A stretch of DNA of 64,000 nucleotides from NIOZ-UU35 sp964344175. GTDB taxonomy: Bacteria; Chloroflexota; Anaerolineae; Anaerolineales; UBA11858. The position numbers were made by a program, and so were the translations under genes. The notes beneath the pieces were generated by a model, which saw nothing but the letters and a program-made list of their open reading frames with translations, did not search any database and was not told where the DNA came from. Where the stretch lies: the NCBI GenBank assembly GCA_964344175.1, contig CAYFMI010000008.1:7091-71090 (forward strand). The letters are read 5' to 3'. Of this stretch, positions 41,142-51,785 are shown one piece after another (within the stretch, counting starts at the first letter, position 1; each line of letters begins with the position of its first letter).

Positions 41142-41468
41142 AATTCCTGCTCCCTGATAAACCCAAATCAGCAAATTGATTGTAGCACAAGATAAAGACA
41201 TATCGCGCGGAGCGGAGGCGGCTTCATCGCCGTAGTCGAAGCGCGGCCTGCATCTCGACTGCCACTTCGTCAGGCTCAGTGTCCGCTCGAGGCGATGTTC
41301 GCGCAGCGCGGGTGCACAGTTTTTCCTTGAGCCGCCAGGGGCGCTGCCTTGAGCAGTAGGGTATAATTCACCCTGGCGGGAGAATAATTGTGAAACATCC
41401 CGCCAGCCCTCCGACACTCCTTTCAGTCGCAGGGTAAACCTTCAAACCTGCCAACTTTCAACCGTAAT
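41142..41468. other. 327-bp intergenic stretch between the DGR target and dnaG
   Basis: Contains GC-rich repeat-like sequence (CGTAGTCGAAGCG, CAGGCTCAGTGTCCGCTCGA) of the type found inserted elsewhere, a TATAAT at 41362-41367 that may belong to dnaG, and heptamer-like AAACCTTC/AAACCTGC/AACTTTC repeats just before the dnaG ATG. No gene seen. Confidence 0.4.
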
Positions 41469-43388
41469 ATGACCGCCACCGACGAAATTAAAGCCCGCCT
41501 GGATATTGTAGACCTGGTCTCCGAGAGCGTTGAACTGAAGCGTTCGGGGAGGAGCTATTCGGGCTTTTGCCCTTTCCATCACAACGTCAAAACCCCGGCC
41601 TTTGCCGTCTTCCCCGACAGCGGCACCTGGAAGTGTTTCGGCGAGTGCAATGAAGGCGGCGATATCTTCAGCTATGTGATGAAGAAGGAGGGCTGGGATT
41701 TCCCCACCGCGCTGAAAGAGCTGGCCGAACGCGCCGGGGTAGAGCTGCGCCCGCTCACGCCCCAGGAGCAAGAACAAGTTGAAGAGAACCAACGCCTGCG
41801 GGAGTTGTTGGAAAACGCGCTCACCTTCTTCCGTCATCAACTGCGCAGCACGCCCGCCGGGGCAAAGGCCCTGGCCTATTTGCACCAACGCGGCTTGAGT
41901 GACGAAACGGTTGAAGCCTTTGGCATTGGCTATGCCCCCGACTCGTGGGAAGCGGCCACCGGACATTTCAAGGCCAATGGCTTTAATGAAGACGATTTAC
42001 TGGCCGCCGGGATGGTCTCGGCGCGCGATTCGGGCGGGGTGTACGACCGCTTCCGCCACCGGGTGGTGGTGCCCATCCGGGATGAGCGCGGGCGCATGTG
42101 CGGCTTTGGGGCGCGGGCGCTCGACCCCGAAGGCCTGCCCAAGTATCTCAATTCGCCCCAAACCGAAATTTTCGATAAAGGCCGCATTCTCTTCGGGCTG
42201 GATCGCGCCCGCAAGGCCATCCGCGCCGCCGATCAGGTGATCATTGTGGAGGGCTATATGGGGGTGCTGGCCCCGCATCAGCACGGCTTTGAAAATGTGG
42301 TTGCCACCATGGGCACGGCGCTGACCGAGGATCACCTGCAACTCATCAAGCGCTTCACCCGCCGGATTGTGCTGGCGATGGACTCCGACGCCGCCGGAAT
42401 GAAAGCCACCTTGCGCGGCCTGGAAGTGGCCCGCCAGACGCTCGACCGCGAAGGGGAGTTGCGCTTCGATGCCCGCGGCCTGCTGCGCCAGGAAGGACGC
42501 CTGAAAGCCGACATCCGCGTTAGCACGCTGCCCTCCGGCATGGATCCTGACGATGTGGTCAATCAAGATCCTGCCCAATGGGATGCGATCGTGGCCGCCG
42601 CCAAACCGATTGTGGTGCATGTCATGGAAACCCTGGCCGCCGACCGCGATCTGAACGACCCCAAAGCCAAAAGCGAAATTGCCGAAAAGGTGCTGCCGTT
42701 AATCGCCGATATTCCCAGCGCCATTGAGCGCGACACCTACCGCCAGCGATTGGCGCGGCTGTTACGCGTGGATGAGCGCGCCTTACTGGATGTGCGCGGG
42801 GCGCGCCCCACCCCCAGGCGCTGGGAGCCGCCCAAACGGAGTCCGACACTCCAGCCGGCTGCGGGGGTGCGCGGCGCTTTGACGATTGAAGCCATCCACA
42901 CCCGCGAGGCCCACATTTTGGGGGTCTTGATCCGCAACCCCGACCTGATTTATCATATTGATCGCCATTTGCAAGAAGACGGGCTAACGCGCATCGGGCA
43001 TCAAGATTTTCAACAATCCGATCACCAATATATTTTCCGGCAGGTGGGCGATTCGCTGCGACAGGGAGAACATGAGCCGTTACAATATGTACTCAACCAC
43101 CTTCCGGAGGCGATCATGCCGCTGGTCGACCAGATTCTGGCCGAGACCGCCCAGGTTGACCCCCAGGAAAACAATGTGTTGGAAGATATTTTGCGGGCGC
43201 TGCTGGCGCTGCGCTCTAGAGGCATTACGCAGCAGTTAGACCACCTGCGCTATTTGCAAGAGACCGCCCAGGAACAGGGCGACATTCAGGCCAGGGAATT
43301 TAGCAAGGCCATGACACAGTATGTTACACTGCTAGGGCGTTTGCACAAAGCACAAAGCCGCTATGCGAACCACTCGCTTTCTCACTAG
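41469..43388 (+). CDS. dnaG: DNA primase
   Basis: A 639-aa primase that makes RNA primers at the replication fork. The zinc-binding domain is CPFHHNVKTPAFAV and CFGECNEGGD (residues 36-70). The RNA-polymerase/Toprim core has VIIVEGYMGVLAPHQHG and VLAMDSDAAG; the DnaB-binding C-terminal domain follows from about 470. The usual EGYMDV reads EGYMGV here, so one of the acidic residues of the metal site is a Gly. The Arg/Pro-rich stretch at 440-460 is a linker. It is followed by rpoD after 14 bp, a conserved pair (macromolecular synthesis operon without rpsU). Confidence 0.95.
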   Translation: MTATDEIKARLDIVDLVSESVELKRSGRSYSGFCPFHHNVKTPAFAVFPDSGTWKCFGECNEGGDIFSYVMKKEGWDFPTALKELAERAGVELRPLTPQEQEQVEENQRLRELLENALTFFRHQLRSTPAGAKALAYLHQRGLSDETVEAFGIGYAPDSWEAATGHFKANGFNEDDLLAAGMVSARDSGGVYDRFRHRVVVPIRDERGRMCGFGARALDPEGLPKYLNSPQTEIFDKGRILFGLDRARKAIRAADQVIIVEGYMGVLAPHQHGFENVVATMGTALTEDHLQLIKRFTRRIVLAMDSDAAGMKATLRGLEVARQTLDREGELRFDARGLLRQEGRLKADIRVSTLPSGMDPDDVVNQDPAQWDAIVAAAKPIVVHVMETLAADRDLNDPKAKSEIAEKVLPLIADIPSAIERDTYRQRLARLLRVDERALLDVRGARPTPRRWEPPKRSPTLQPAAGVRGALTIEAIHTREAHILGVLIRNPDLIYHIDRHLQEDGLTRIGHQDFQQSDHQYIFRQVGDSLRQGEHEPLQYVLNHLPEAIMPLVDQILAETAQVDPQENNVLEDILRALLALRSRGITQQLDHLRYLQETAQEQGDIQAREFSKAMTQYVTLLGRLHKAQSRYANHSLSH

Positions 43389-43402
43389 CCGAGGCACAAG
43401 CT

Positions 43403-45007
<1,605 letters not shown>

Positions 45008-45066
45008 GCAGGCGCGGCAAAGGCCTGTGCATATCGTTGAAAATCCCTTCTTAATCAGGAGTTCTT

Positions 45067-45621
45067 ATGACATCACATCGTTCGGTTTATCCGCTTGAAA
45101 TTGCCGGGGTTTATCGCGAACTGCCCCTCTTCGAGGTGCAGCCGGGGTTACGGATTGCTATTCTCAATATTCTCGGAGATACCGAGTTAGTGCAGGCCTG
45201 CGCCCATGCCCTGAGTGAGAAACTCGCTGGCGATTCGTATGATGTCCTCATCACGGCAGAGGCCAAGAGCATTCCGCTGGCGCACATGCTCTCACACGTC
45301 AGCCAAAAACCGTATGTCGTTTTGCGCAAACATTACCGCACCTACATGGGTAAGACCCTTCAGGCTGAAACCGTCTCGATAACGACCGGACGACCGCAGC
45401 GCCTCTACCTTGATGAGAAAGACTATACCCTGGTACACAAGAAAAAAGCCGTGCTGCTGGATGACGTTATCAGCACCGGCTCGACCCTGGAAGGCATGCA
45501 GCAAATCGTGCAGCAGGCCGAGGGCGAAGTCGCGGCGCTGGCAGCTATCCTGACCGAGGGAGATCAAGATCAATGGAACGATGTGATCTCGTTAGGACAC
45601 TTACCGCTCTTTACCGACTAG
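45067..45621 (+). CDS. phosphoribosyltransferase (adenine PRTase-like)
   Basis: A 184-aa PRTase. The PRPP-binding motif is AVLLDDVISTGSTLEGM (about 130-146); the loop YVVLRKHYRTYMGKT with LITAEAKSIPLAHMLS fits the adenine/xanthine PRTase group that joins a purine base to PRPP. AGGAG lies 7 nt before the ATG. Adenine or xanthine phosphoribosyltransferase are both possible; a regulatory PurR-like role is less likely because there is no HTH. Confidence 0.8.
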   Translation: MTSHRSVYPLEIAGVYRELPLFEVQPGLRIAILNILGDTELVQACAHALSEKLAGDSYDVLITAEAKSIPLAHMLSHVSQKPYVVLRKHYRTYMGKTLQAETVSITTGRPQRLYLDEKDYTLVHKKKAVLLDDVISTGSTLEGMQQIVQQAEGEVAALAAILTEGDQDQWNDVISLGHLPLFTD

Positions 45622-45639
45622 AGAATTCGTTTTTTGAAT

Positions 45640-45710
45640 TAGGCGTGACTCACTTGCGCCGTACACCCCCCTATTTTCGGAATAGCTTTTATCGAACTGC
45701 GTAAATCCTA
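45640..45710 (-). mobile_element. hairpin MITE, copy C (internally deleted)
   Basis: 71 bp, oriented on the minus strand: TAGGATTTACGCAGTTCG at one end and TAGGCGTGACTCACTTGCG at the other, with CCGAAAATAGGGG inside; the second hairpin arm is missing. Flanks TGAAT (45635-45639) and TGAGT (45711-45715) agree at four of five bases, a decayed duplication. Its last base is the A of the next gene's first possible ATG. Confidence 0.8.
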
Positions 45711-45946
45711 TGAGTACTATGAGCACATTAGGACGAGCCGGTATCTTCTTTACGATTGTTGGTATCACGCTGTTGATCCTGTTTGCGACCTCCGTTAAAG
45801 CAGAACATAGCCTTCCACTGCTTTTTTTGATTGGGAGTGCCTCAACGGGGTTAGGGATCCTCATCTGGCGCAAAGAGCGCCCCCGATCATCGCAGCGATA
45901 TTTTCGTCTCTTTCGGAAACGCGCTTCAGACCAAGACAACAATTGA
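45710..45946 (+). CDS. small two-TM membrane protein
   Basis: A 78-aa protein with TM helices at about 11-28 and 34-52 and a basic C-terminus (RRKERPRSSQRYFRLFRKR style). The first ATG (45710) is formed partly by the end of MITE copy C; a second ATG at 45719 is the likelier original start. No ribosome-binding site is visible, and the MITE insertion may have removed it. Family not recognised. Confidence 0.5.
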   Translation: MSTMSTLGRAGIFFTIVGITLLILFATSVKAEHSLPLLFLIGSASTGLGILIWRKERPRSSQRYFRLFRKRASDQDNN

Positions 45947-45992
45947 TTAAGAAGTATCTTTACGGAGCACTCCCATTCCCCAAAGGCCTGCA

Positions 45993-46883
45993 ATGACAAA
46001 ACGCAATATTTTCACTCGCATTTTCATCTCCCCTGACGAACCGCGCCTGCGCGCCGGATGGCGTTTGCTCATTCAAACGGCGCTAATGGCCCTCATAGGG
46101 ATAGGAATCAGTTTTCTTTTCTTCTTGCCAAATATCTCAACATCCCAAATAAACCCGTTGCTGCTATCGCAAGTTGCCGAATTCGTGATCATCCTTCTTT
46201 CGGTTTATCTGGCGCGGCGCTTCCTGGATCGGCGTCGTTTTATCAGCCTGGGGTTGAAATTTGACCGTCAAGCCCTAAACGATATTCTGGCGGGAATCGT
46301 CATCACCGGGGTCATGATGGGGCTGATCTACCTGATTGAGTGGGCCTTTGACTGGCTCCAATTTCAGGGCTTCGCCTGGGATGTGCTGCCCGCTTCGAGG
46401 GTCGTCGGTGAGGCCCTGCTAATTTTGCTGGTTTTCATCTTTGTCGGCTGGAATGAAGAACTACTCAGCCGCGGTTACCACTTGCAAACGCTGGCTAGCG
46501 GCATCAATTTATTCTGGGGCATCTTACTCTCTTCGGCGGTATTTGGCATTTTGCATCTTGGCAATCCCAACGCCACCTGGATCAGCGCCGCAGGCATCTT
46601 GCTGGCGGGCGTTTTCCTGGCTTATGGGTATGTACGCACCGGCCAGCTCTGGCTCTCAATTGGCTTGCACATCGGCTGGAATTACTTCGAGGGCGTGGTC
46701 TTTGGTTTTCCGGTTAGCGGGTTGGATATTTTCGCGCTGACACAGATCACCGTTGACGGGCCGGCGCTCTTCACCGGCGGAGCCTTTGGCCCCGAGGCCG
46801 GGTTGGTGCTGCTCCCCGCTCTGCTGCTGGGATTCCTTGCAACCCGGTGGTATACTCGCCACCGCGTTGGAATTACCATCTGA
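45993..46883 (+). CDS. CPBP-family intramembrane metalloprotease
   Basis: A 296-aa membrane protein with eight helices. Motif 1 is NEELLSRGYHL (EExxxR, about 153-163), motif 2 is FGILHLGNP (FxxxH), motif 3 is LHIGWNYFEG (HxxxN-like). These residues bind zinc in the CAAX-protease/Abi family. The substrate is unknown; homologues process prenylated proteins or bacteriocin-related peptides. The N-terminus (FISPDEPRLRAGWRLL) is typical of this group. Confidence 0.88.
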   Translation: MTKRNIFTRIFISPDEPRLRAGWRLLIQTALMALIGIGISFLFFLPNISTSQINPLLLSQVAEFVIILLSVYLARRFLDRRRFISLGLKFDRQALNDILAGIVITGVMMGLIYLIEWAFDWLQFQGFAWDVLPASRVVGEALLILLVFIFVGWNEELLSRGYHLQTLASGINLFWGILLSSAVFGILHLGNPNATWISAAGILLAGVFLAYGYVRTGQLWLSIGLHIGWNYFEGVVFGFPVSGLDIFALTQITVDGPALFTGGAFGPEAGLVLLPALLLGFLATRWYTRHRVGITI

Positions 46884-46949
46884 GCTGAAGCGCAAATTTG
46901 GCAGTTTCTCTTATCCACAACTCAGGTTAATAGATACGGAGAAGACACC

Positions 46950-48158
46950 ATGCAAGCACTCAAGGATATTCGCATTCTGGATATTACCCGCGCCCTGGCG
47001 GGGCCATTCTGTACGATGATGTTGGGCGACCTGGGGGCGGAAGTCATAAAAGTAGAACGCCCAGGACGGGGGGATGAAAGCCGGGGCTGGGGGCCGCCCT
47101 TTGTAGGAGAACCTTACGGGCCGTATCCCGGCGAGTCGGCTTATTTTCTTTCGACCAACCGCAATAAACAAAGCATCACCATCAACTTGAAAAGTACTCA
47201 GGGACAGCAGATCATCCGCCAACTGGCTATGAAATCGGATGTCTTTGTGGAGAATTATCGCACCGGCGTATTAGATAAGATGGGGTTGGGCTACCAGGAT
47301 CTCCAGGCCCTCAACCCGGGTTTGGTGTATTGCTCCATCAGCGGCTATGGCCGCACCGGCCCTTATGCCGAACGCCCCGGCTACGATGCCATCCTCCAGG
47401 CAGAGGGCGGCATGATGGGCATCACCGGCCCTGTGGAGGGGCCGCCCTCGCGGGCCGGCATCCCTATCATCGACATCAATACCGGTATGTTTGCTGCTAC
47501 TGCCATTTTGGCGGCCCTGCGCGCCCGCGATCTGACCGGTGAAGGCCAGCTCATCGACATCTCGCTATTCGATGCACATGTCGCCCTGCTCGCCAATGTC
47601 GCCGGGAATTACCTCGTCGGCGGCAATCCACCGCAACGGTACGGCAACGGGCATCCCAACCTGACCCCCTACCAGGCTTTCCAGGCCAAAGACCGCTGGT
47701 TTGTGGTCGGAGCGGCCAACGAAAATCAGTGGGCTTTGTTGTGCAAGGTGATTGGCCGTGAAGATGTGAAAGATGATCCCCGCTTTGCCAGTAACGGCGA
47801 ACGCATTGCCCACCGGGGCGAACTCAATGACCTGCTGAGCGAGGTCTTCATCACCCGCGCTGCTGAAGAATGGCTGAAAGATCTGCGGGAGGGAGGCCTG
47901 CCCTGTGGGCCGATCAATTCCATCCCCGATGTGTTCGCCCACCCTCAGGCTGTGCCGCGCAGCCTGATCGTCGAGAGTGAGCATCCCACCGCCGGAACAG
48001 TGAAATCAAGCGGTTTCCCCTACAAACTCTCCAAAACACCTGCCGATATTCATCGTCCGCCGCCCATGCTGGGTGAACACAATCAGGATGTATTAATCAA
48101 TTTACTGGGATACTCCCCGGAAGACGTCGCTGCATTTGAAGACCAAAACGTGTTATAG
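46950..48158 (+). CDS. CaiB/BaiF family CoA-transferase
   Basis: A 402-aa family III CoA-transferase. The N-terminal LKDIRILDITRALAGPFCTMMLGDLGAEVIKVE binds CoA; the catalytic Asp lies in GIPIIDINTGMFAA (about 176); GQLIDISLFDAHVALL follows. The enzyme moves CoA between carboxylic acids. The formyl-CoA/oxalate type is possible but not certain. It lies upstream of a nitrilase and a lactate permease gene in the same direction (35 and 1 bp gaps), suggesting uptake and activation of an organic acid. A TTATCCACA lies at 46911-46919 before it. Confidence 0.9.
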   Translation: MQALKDIRILDITRALAGPFCTMMLGDLGAEVIKVERPGRGDESRGWGPPFVGEPYGPYPGESAYFLSTNRNKQSITINLKSTQGQQIIRQLAMKSDVFVENYRTGVLDKMGLGYQDLQALNPGLVYCSISGYGRTGPYAERPGYDAILQAEGGMMGITGPVEGPPSRAGIPIIDINTGMFAATAILAALRARDLTGEGQLIDISLFDAHVALLANVAGNYLVGGNPPQRYGNGHPNLTPYQAFQAKDRWFVVGAANENQWALLCKVIGREDVKDDPRFASNGERIAHRGELNDLLSEVFITRAAEEWLKDLREGGLPCGPINSIPDVFAHPQAVPRSLIVESEHPTAGTVKSSGFPYKLSKTPADIHRPPPMLGEHNQDVLINLLGYSPEDVAAFEDQNVL

Positions 48159-48193
48159 CCCGCCGCTTACCCGTAGAATAAACCGAGGAAGAT

Positions 48194-49093
48194 ATGAGAG
48201 AATTCACCGCTGCCTGTGTACAAATCGCCATCACCCCCAACGATGTGCCAGCCAACGTCGCCAAAGGCGTAAAATGGCTCAAGAAGGCGGTTGCCGAATA
48301 CGATGCCGAATTAGTGGCTTTTCCTGAAACGGTGACCACCGGCTACGATACCGGGTTGACCGCCGAAGAATTGTGGGATCTGGTTGATGAAGCCCCCGGT
48401 GAAATCACCCATGCCATACAAGAAACTGCCAAAGATTTGGGCGTGCATGTTGTCTGGCCGTCGTACCGGCGCGGGGCTGAGCGCGGCAGCGTTTACAATT
48501 CATCTATTTTGATCGGGCCGGATGGGGCGATCATTGGCATTTACGACAAAACCCATCCCGCTCCCTGGGAGCGGCGCGGACATGGGGGCTGGGCCGAGGT
48601 GGGCACCCGCGCCGAGGTCTTTGAAACCTCCCTGGGGAATATCGGCATGATTATCTGCTATGATGGCGATTTCCCCGAACTCGCGCGCCTGCTGGCAATC
48701 CAGGGGGCCGACGTGATCGTGCGGTCGGCAGCGTTGCAGCGCAGTTACGATATTTGGTATATCACCAACGCCGCCCGCGCATACGATAACCATATCTACC
48801 TGGTGGGCAGCAACCTGGTTGGCCCCGACGCCAGCGGGAATTATGGCTTTGGGCACAGTATGATCGTGAACCCCATCGCCTGGCGTTTGGCGCAGGCGCG
48901 CGGCACCGAAGAGATTATTGCCGCTAAATTAGACCCTGACCCCATGCGGCACATCGGCTGGGGAAGCAAGAGTCTCCAAACCTTCGATCATCTCGAAGAC
49001 CGCAACCTGACATTATACGAAGAAATTCTCAAGGAGGCGCGGGCGCGCTTCGAACCCGGGAAACGTTTCCCGCCCAAGGCCCCCTCCCAATAA
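48194..49093 (+). CDS. carbon-nitrogen hydrolase (nitrilase/amidase superfamily)
   Basis: A 299-aa enzyme with the Glu-Lys-Cys triad: Glu in VAFPETVTTGY (about 42), Lys in GIYDKTHPAPWE (about 120), Cys in GMIICYDGDFPE (about 156). It hydrolyses amides or nitriles to acids. AGGAAG lies just before the ATG. It is 1 bp from the permease gene. Its substrate may be the amide form of the acid taken up and activated by its neighbours (inference). Confidence 0.88.
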   Translation: MREFTAACVQIAITPNDVPANVAKGVKWLKKAVAEYDAELVAFPETVTTGYDTGLTAEELWDLVDEAPGEITHAIQETAKDLGVHVVWPSYRRGAERGSVYNSSILIGPDGAIIGIYDKTHPAPWERRGHGGWAEVGTRAEVFETSLGNIGMIICYDGDFPELARLLAIQGADVIVRSAALQRSYDIWYITNAARAYDNHIYLVGSNLVGPDASGNYGFGHSMIVNPIAWRLAQARGTEEIIAAKLDPDPMRHIGWGSKSLQTFDHLEDRNLTLYEEILKEARARFEPGKRFPPKAPSQ

Positions 49094-49094
49094 G

Positions 49095-50627
49095 ATGAGT
49101 TTTTTGCTTGCACTCACGCCGATTATTGTCATCCTGGCGTTAATGGTCGGGCTGCGCTGGGGGGCGGCCCGCGCCGGGGCTGCCGGATACCTCAGCGCGC
49201 TGTTGATTGCCATCTTCGCCTTCGGAGCCGGCCCCAAGTTATTGGCCGTGGCCCACACTAAATCGTTGCTGCTGACCGTAGATGTACTCTTCGTCATCTG
49301 GACGGCGTTTTTACTCTTTCGGGTCACCGATGAGGCCGGGGCGATCAAAGCGCTGGCACAGGCTTTGCCGCACCTCACTGCCGATAAAGGCATGCAGGCC
49401 CTGATTATCGGCTGGATCTTTGCATCCTTCGTGCAGGGGGTCGGCGGCTTCGGGGTGCCGATTGCCGTCATCGCCCCAATCATGGTGGGGCTGGGCTTTG
49501 CCCCGCTCTCAGCGGTGGTGATTCCCTCGGTGGGACACTCCTGGGCAGTCACATTCGGCTCGCTGGGTTCGTCGTTCAATGCCATGATGGCGGCCACCGG
49601 TTTAGATTGGCCGACCCTGGCATCCCCATCGGCGTTGTTCCTAGGCATCGCCGGGGCAGCTGTTGGCTTCATGGTGGCGCACGCCGCCGGAGGCTGGGCC
49701 GCAGTGCGGCGGCTTTGGGCGCCGGTCCTAATTCTGGGGCTGGTGATGGGGAGCGCCCAATATCTGGCAGCCACTTCCGGGTTGTGGAATATCGGAGCAT
49801 TTTTAGGCAGCCTGGCCGGGCTGTTGGTGGCTTTCCCACTGGCGCGGCGCTATCGCGGAGATGTGAACAACCGCGAACCGCTGGACCTTCGCACCCTGGG
49901 CATTGCCATCTCCGGATACGGGGTGCTGATCGCCATCACGTTGGGCATCCAGCTCATCCCCGCAATAAAGACCTTTCTCGGCGGCGTGACCCTCAGCCTG
50001 AACTTTCCTGCCGTAGAAACCGCCCTCGGTTATGCCACCCCTGCCGGAAGCGGGCGCGACCTCCCCATCTTCCGCCATGCTGGGGCCATTTTGCTCTACT
50101 CTTCGCTTATTGGTTACCTGCTTTACAAACGCGCCGGATGGTATCAGGGTGGAGCAGTCAAACGCATCCTCAGCGGTACGATGAAACAGGTGATGTCATC
50201 CAGCGTGGGGATCGCCTCGATGGTGGGGATGGCGGTCGTGATGCAGCACGCCGGGATGACCGAAACCCTGGCGCGCGGACTTGCCGAAGGAGTGGGCATA
50301 GCTTTCCCAGCGGTGGCCCCCTGGATTGGGGCGTTGGGTGCGTTTATGACCGGCAGCAATACCAACTCAAACGTAGTCTTTGCCGCTTTGCAAATGCGCA
50401 CCGCCGAACTACTTGGCTACAGCGTGGCTCTGATCCTGGCCGCGCAAACCTCTGGCGGCGCTTTAGGCTCGGTCATTGCCCCCACCAAAATTGTTGTCGG
50501 CGCCAGCACCGGCGGCATGGCCGGGCGCGAAGGCGAAGTACTGCGGCAGATGCTGGTCTACACCGGGTCGCTGATCGCCCTGGTGAGCCTGATGGCGGTG
50601 GCAGGGGCCGAGATGGGAACCAGATAA
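49095..50627 (+). CDS. L-lactate permease family transporter
   Basis: A 510-aa polytopic membrane protein of the LctP family with about 13 helices. Segments FASFVQGVGGFGVPIAVIAP, GHSWAVTFGSLGSSF, and FMTGSNTNSNVVFAALQ are typical signatures. It imports lactate or glycolate with protons. It starts 1 bp after the nitrilase stop, so it is translated from the same message. Confidence 0.88.
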   Translation: MSFLLALTPIIVILALMVGLRWGAARAGAAGYLSALLIAIFAFGAGPKLLAVAHTKSLLLTVDVLFVIWTAFLLFRVTDEAGAIKALAQALPHLTADKGMQALIIGWIFASFVQGVGGFGVPIAVIAPIMVGLGFAPLSAVVIPSVGHSWAVTFGSLGSSFNAMMAATGLDWPTLASPSALFLGIAGAAVGFMVAHAAGGWAAVRRLWAPVLILGLVMGSAQYLAATSGLWNIGAFLGSLAGLLVAFPLARRYRGDVNNREPLDLRTLGIAISGYGVLIAITLGIQLIPAIKTFLGGVTLSLNFPAVETALGYATPAGSGRDLPIFRHAGAILLYSSLIGYLLYKRAGWYQGGAVKRILSGTMKQVMSSSVGIASMVGMAVVMQHAGMTETLARGLAEGVGIAFPAVAPWIGALGAFMTGSNTNSNVVFAALQMRTAELLGYSVALILAAQTSGGALGSVIAPTKIVVGASTGGMAGREGEVLRQMLVYTGSLIALVSLMAVAGAEMGTR

Positions 50628-50714
50628 ATGAAGTTAGCACTTTTGCAGCTCGATGCGAAGCTACCGAAAATTAAGGTACGCGCACCGATTGAATACTTTA
50701 TACCAGGAGAATCA

Positions 50715-51266
50715 ATGACAACAACCAATGACTACACCAAAATTCGGCGTAAAGATCGCGGCCAAGACGAGGGTTGGATCAAGGCATTTTTGGCGCGCTC
50801 CGAATTTGGCACCCTGGCAACCGTACAAGGCGACCAACCCTTTGTAGTCACGCGCAACTTTGCCTATGATGAAAATGCCCATGCCATTTTTATGCACGGG
50901 GCCAAGAAAGGCCGCACCATCGAAAATGCGGCCAGCGCTCCCAAAGCATGCTTCAGCGCCAGCGAAGCGGGCCGTCTGCTGCCAGATGAGCGGGCAATGG
51001 AGTTCAGCACCGAGTTTGCGGGCGTGGTCGCCTTTGGGCGCTTGCACATTGTCGAAGACTCATCGGAAGCCAAGCACGGCCTGCAATTGCTTTGCGACAA
51101 GTATTTTCCACACCTGAAGCCTGAAGCCGATTACGAAACCGCCACCGACACCGATCTAAAAGTCACCGCGGTGCTGCGCATTGACATCGAAAGCTGGAGC
51201 GGCAAGGAAAAGAAAGCCGCCGATGATTTCCCCGGTGCGTTCTACTTCAAAGATGTTATTTCGTGA
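50715..51266 (+). CDS. pyridoxamine 5'-phosphate oxidase-like flavoprotein (Nim family)
   Basis: A 183-aa split-barrel FMN-binding protein: RSEFGTLATVQGDQPFVVTRNFAY at about 25-48 and IFMHGAKKGRTIENAASAPKACF, typical of the NimA/PPOX-like family, which reduces nitro compounds or heme-like ligands. The ATG at 50715 has CAGGAGA upstream; the longer frame from 50628 is not preferred. A His in the FMHGA loop is the usual ligand site. Confidence 0.85.
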   Translation: MTTTNDYTKIRRKDRGQDEGWIKAFLARSEFGTLATVQGDQPFVVTRNFAYDENAHAIFMHGAKKGRTIENAASAPKACFSASEAGRLLPDERAMEFSTEFAGVVAFGRLHIVEDSSEAKHGLQLLCDKYFPHLKPEADYETATDTDLKVTAVLRIDIESWSGKEKKAADDFPGAFYFKDVIS

Positions 51267-51385
51267 TGAAGCCAGGAAACCAGGAATTTGCGTCCCTTCC
51301 TGACTTCATCATACAGGTTCAATAGGAGAATTCTCTATCGTACAATTAACAAGAAAAGTGAGTGAGAATAGGAGAACTACTTTCA

Positions 51386-51559
51386 ATGGTACCCTGGCTG
51401 CGTGAACACAAATTCGAAACCCACTTGAGCGCCTTTTTGCTGATGGCGCTGTCTTCCAGTGGGATGTATTTCTCAATGAGCGGCAACTCACACATGCTAA
51501 CCTGGCTGTTGGTTGGGCTGTTCGCCGCGGCGAATCTGCTGGCAATGTTCGCCCAATGA
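51386..51559 (+). CDS. small membrane protein, two TM helices
   Basis: A 57-aa protein starting MVPWLREHKFETHL, with helices at about 15-32 and 36-54. AGGAG lies 11 nt before the ATG; a GTG eight codons upstream is the alternative. Family not recognised. It stands alone. Confidence 0.5.
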   Translation: MVPWLREHKFETHLSAFLLMALSSSGMYFSMSGNSHMLTWLLVGLFAAANLLAMFAQ

Positions 51560-51785
51560 AGAAGCCCGCCGTAAACGGCGCAGTAGTCTGTCTTTTTCCG
51601 CATAAATCCGATAACTCTCCGTGAAGGCGCGGATTCGTTCTATTTCTGTGGGTGGTTTTGCAGCCAAGAGAATGTAGCTATTCGTCCGCTCAAAGGCTGA
51701 GATAAAGATCCATCTGGAGACCGATGTCTCCGCATTTTTTTTTGAGTATCCTGGGGGTATCCATTTACACAAAAAGGAGTACATC
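51560..51785. other. intergenic stretch similar to the region before clpC
   Basis: CGCCG..ACGGCG followed by CTTTTTCCGCATAAA (51569-51606) resembles 18424-18466 (about 70 percent over 40 bp). A minus-strand frame here reads RIYAEKDRLLRRLRR, and the one near 18450 reads PVYAEKLEY. They could be relics of one family. Confidence 0.3.

Noticed and set aside
46911..46919. TTATCCACA upstream of the CoA-transferase as an origin
   Set aside because: A single isolated DnaA box in ordinary intergenic sequence is not informative.
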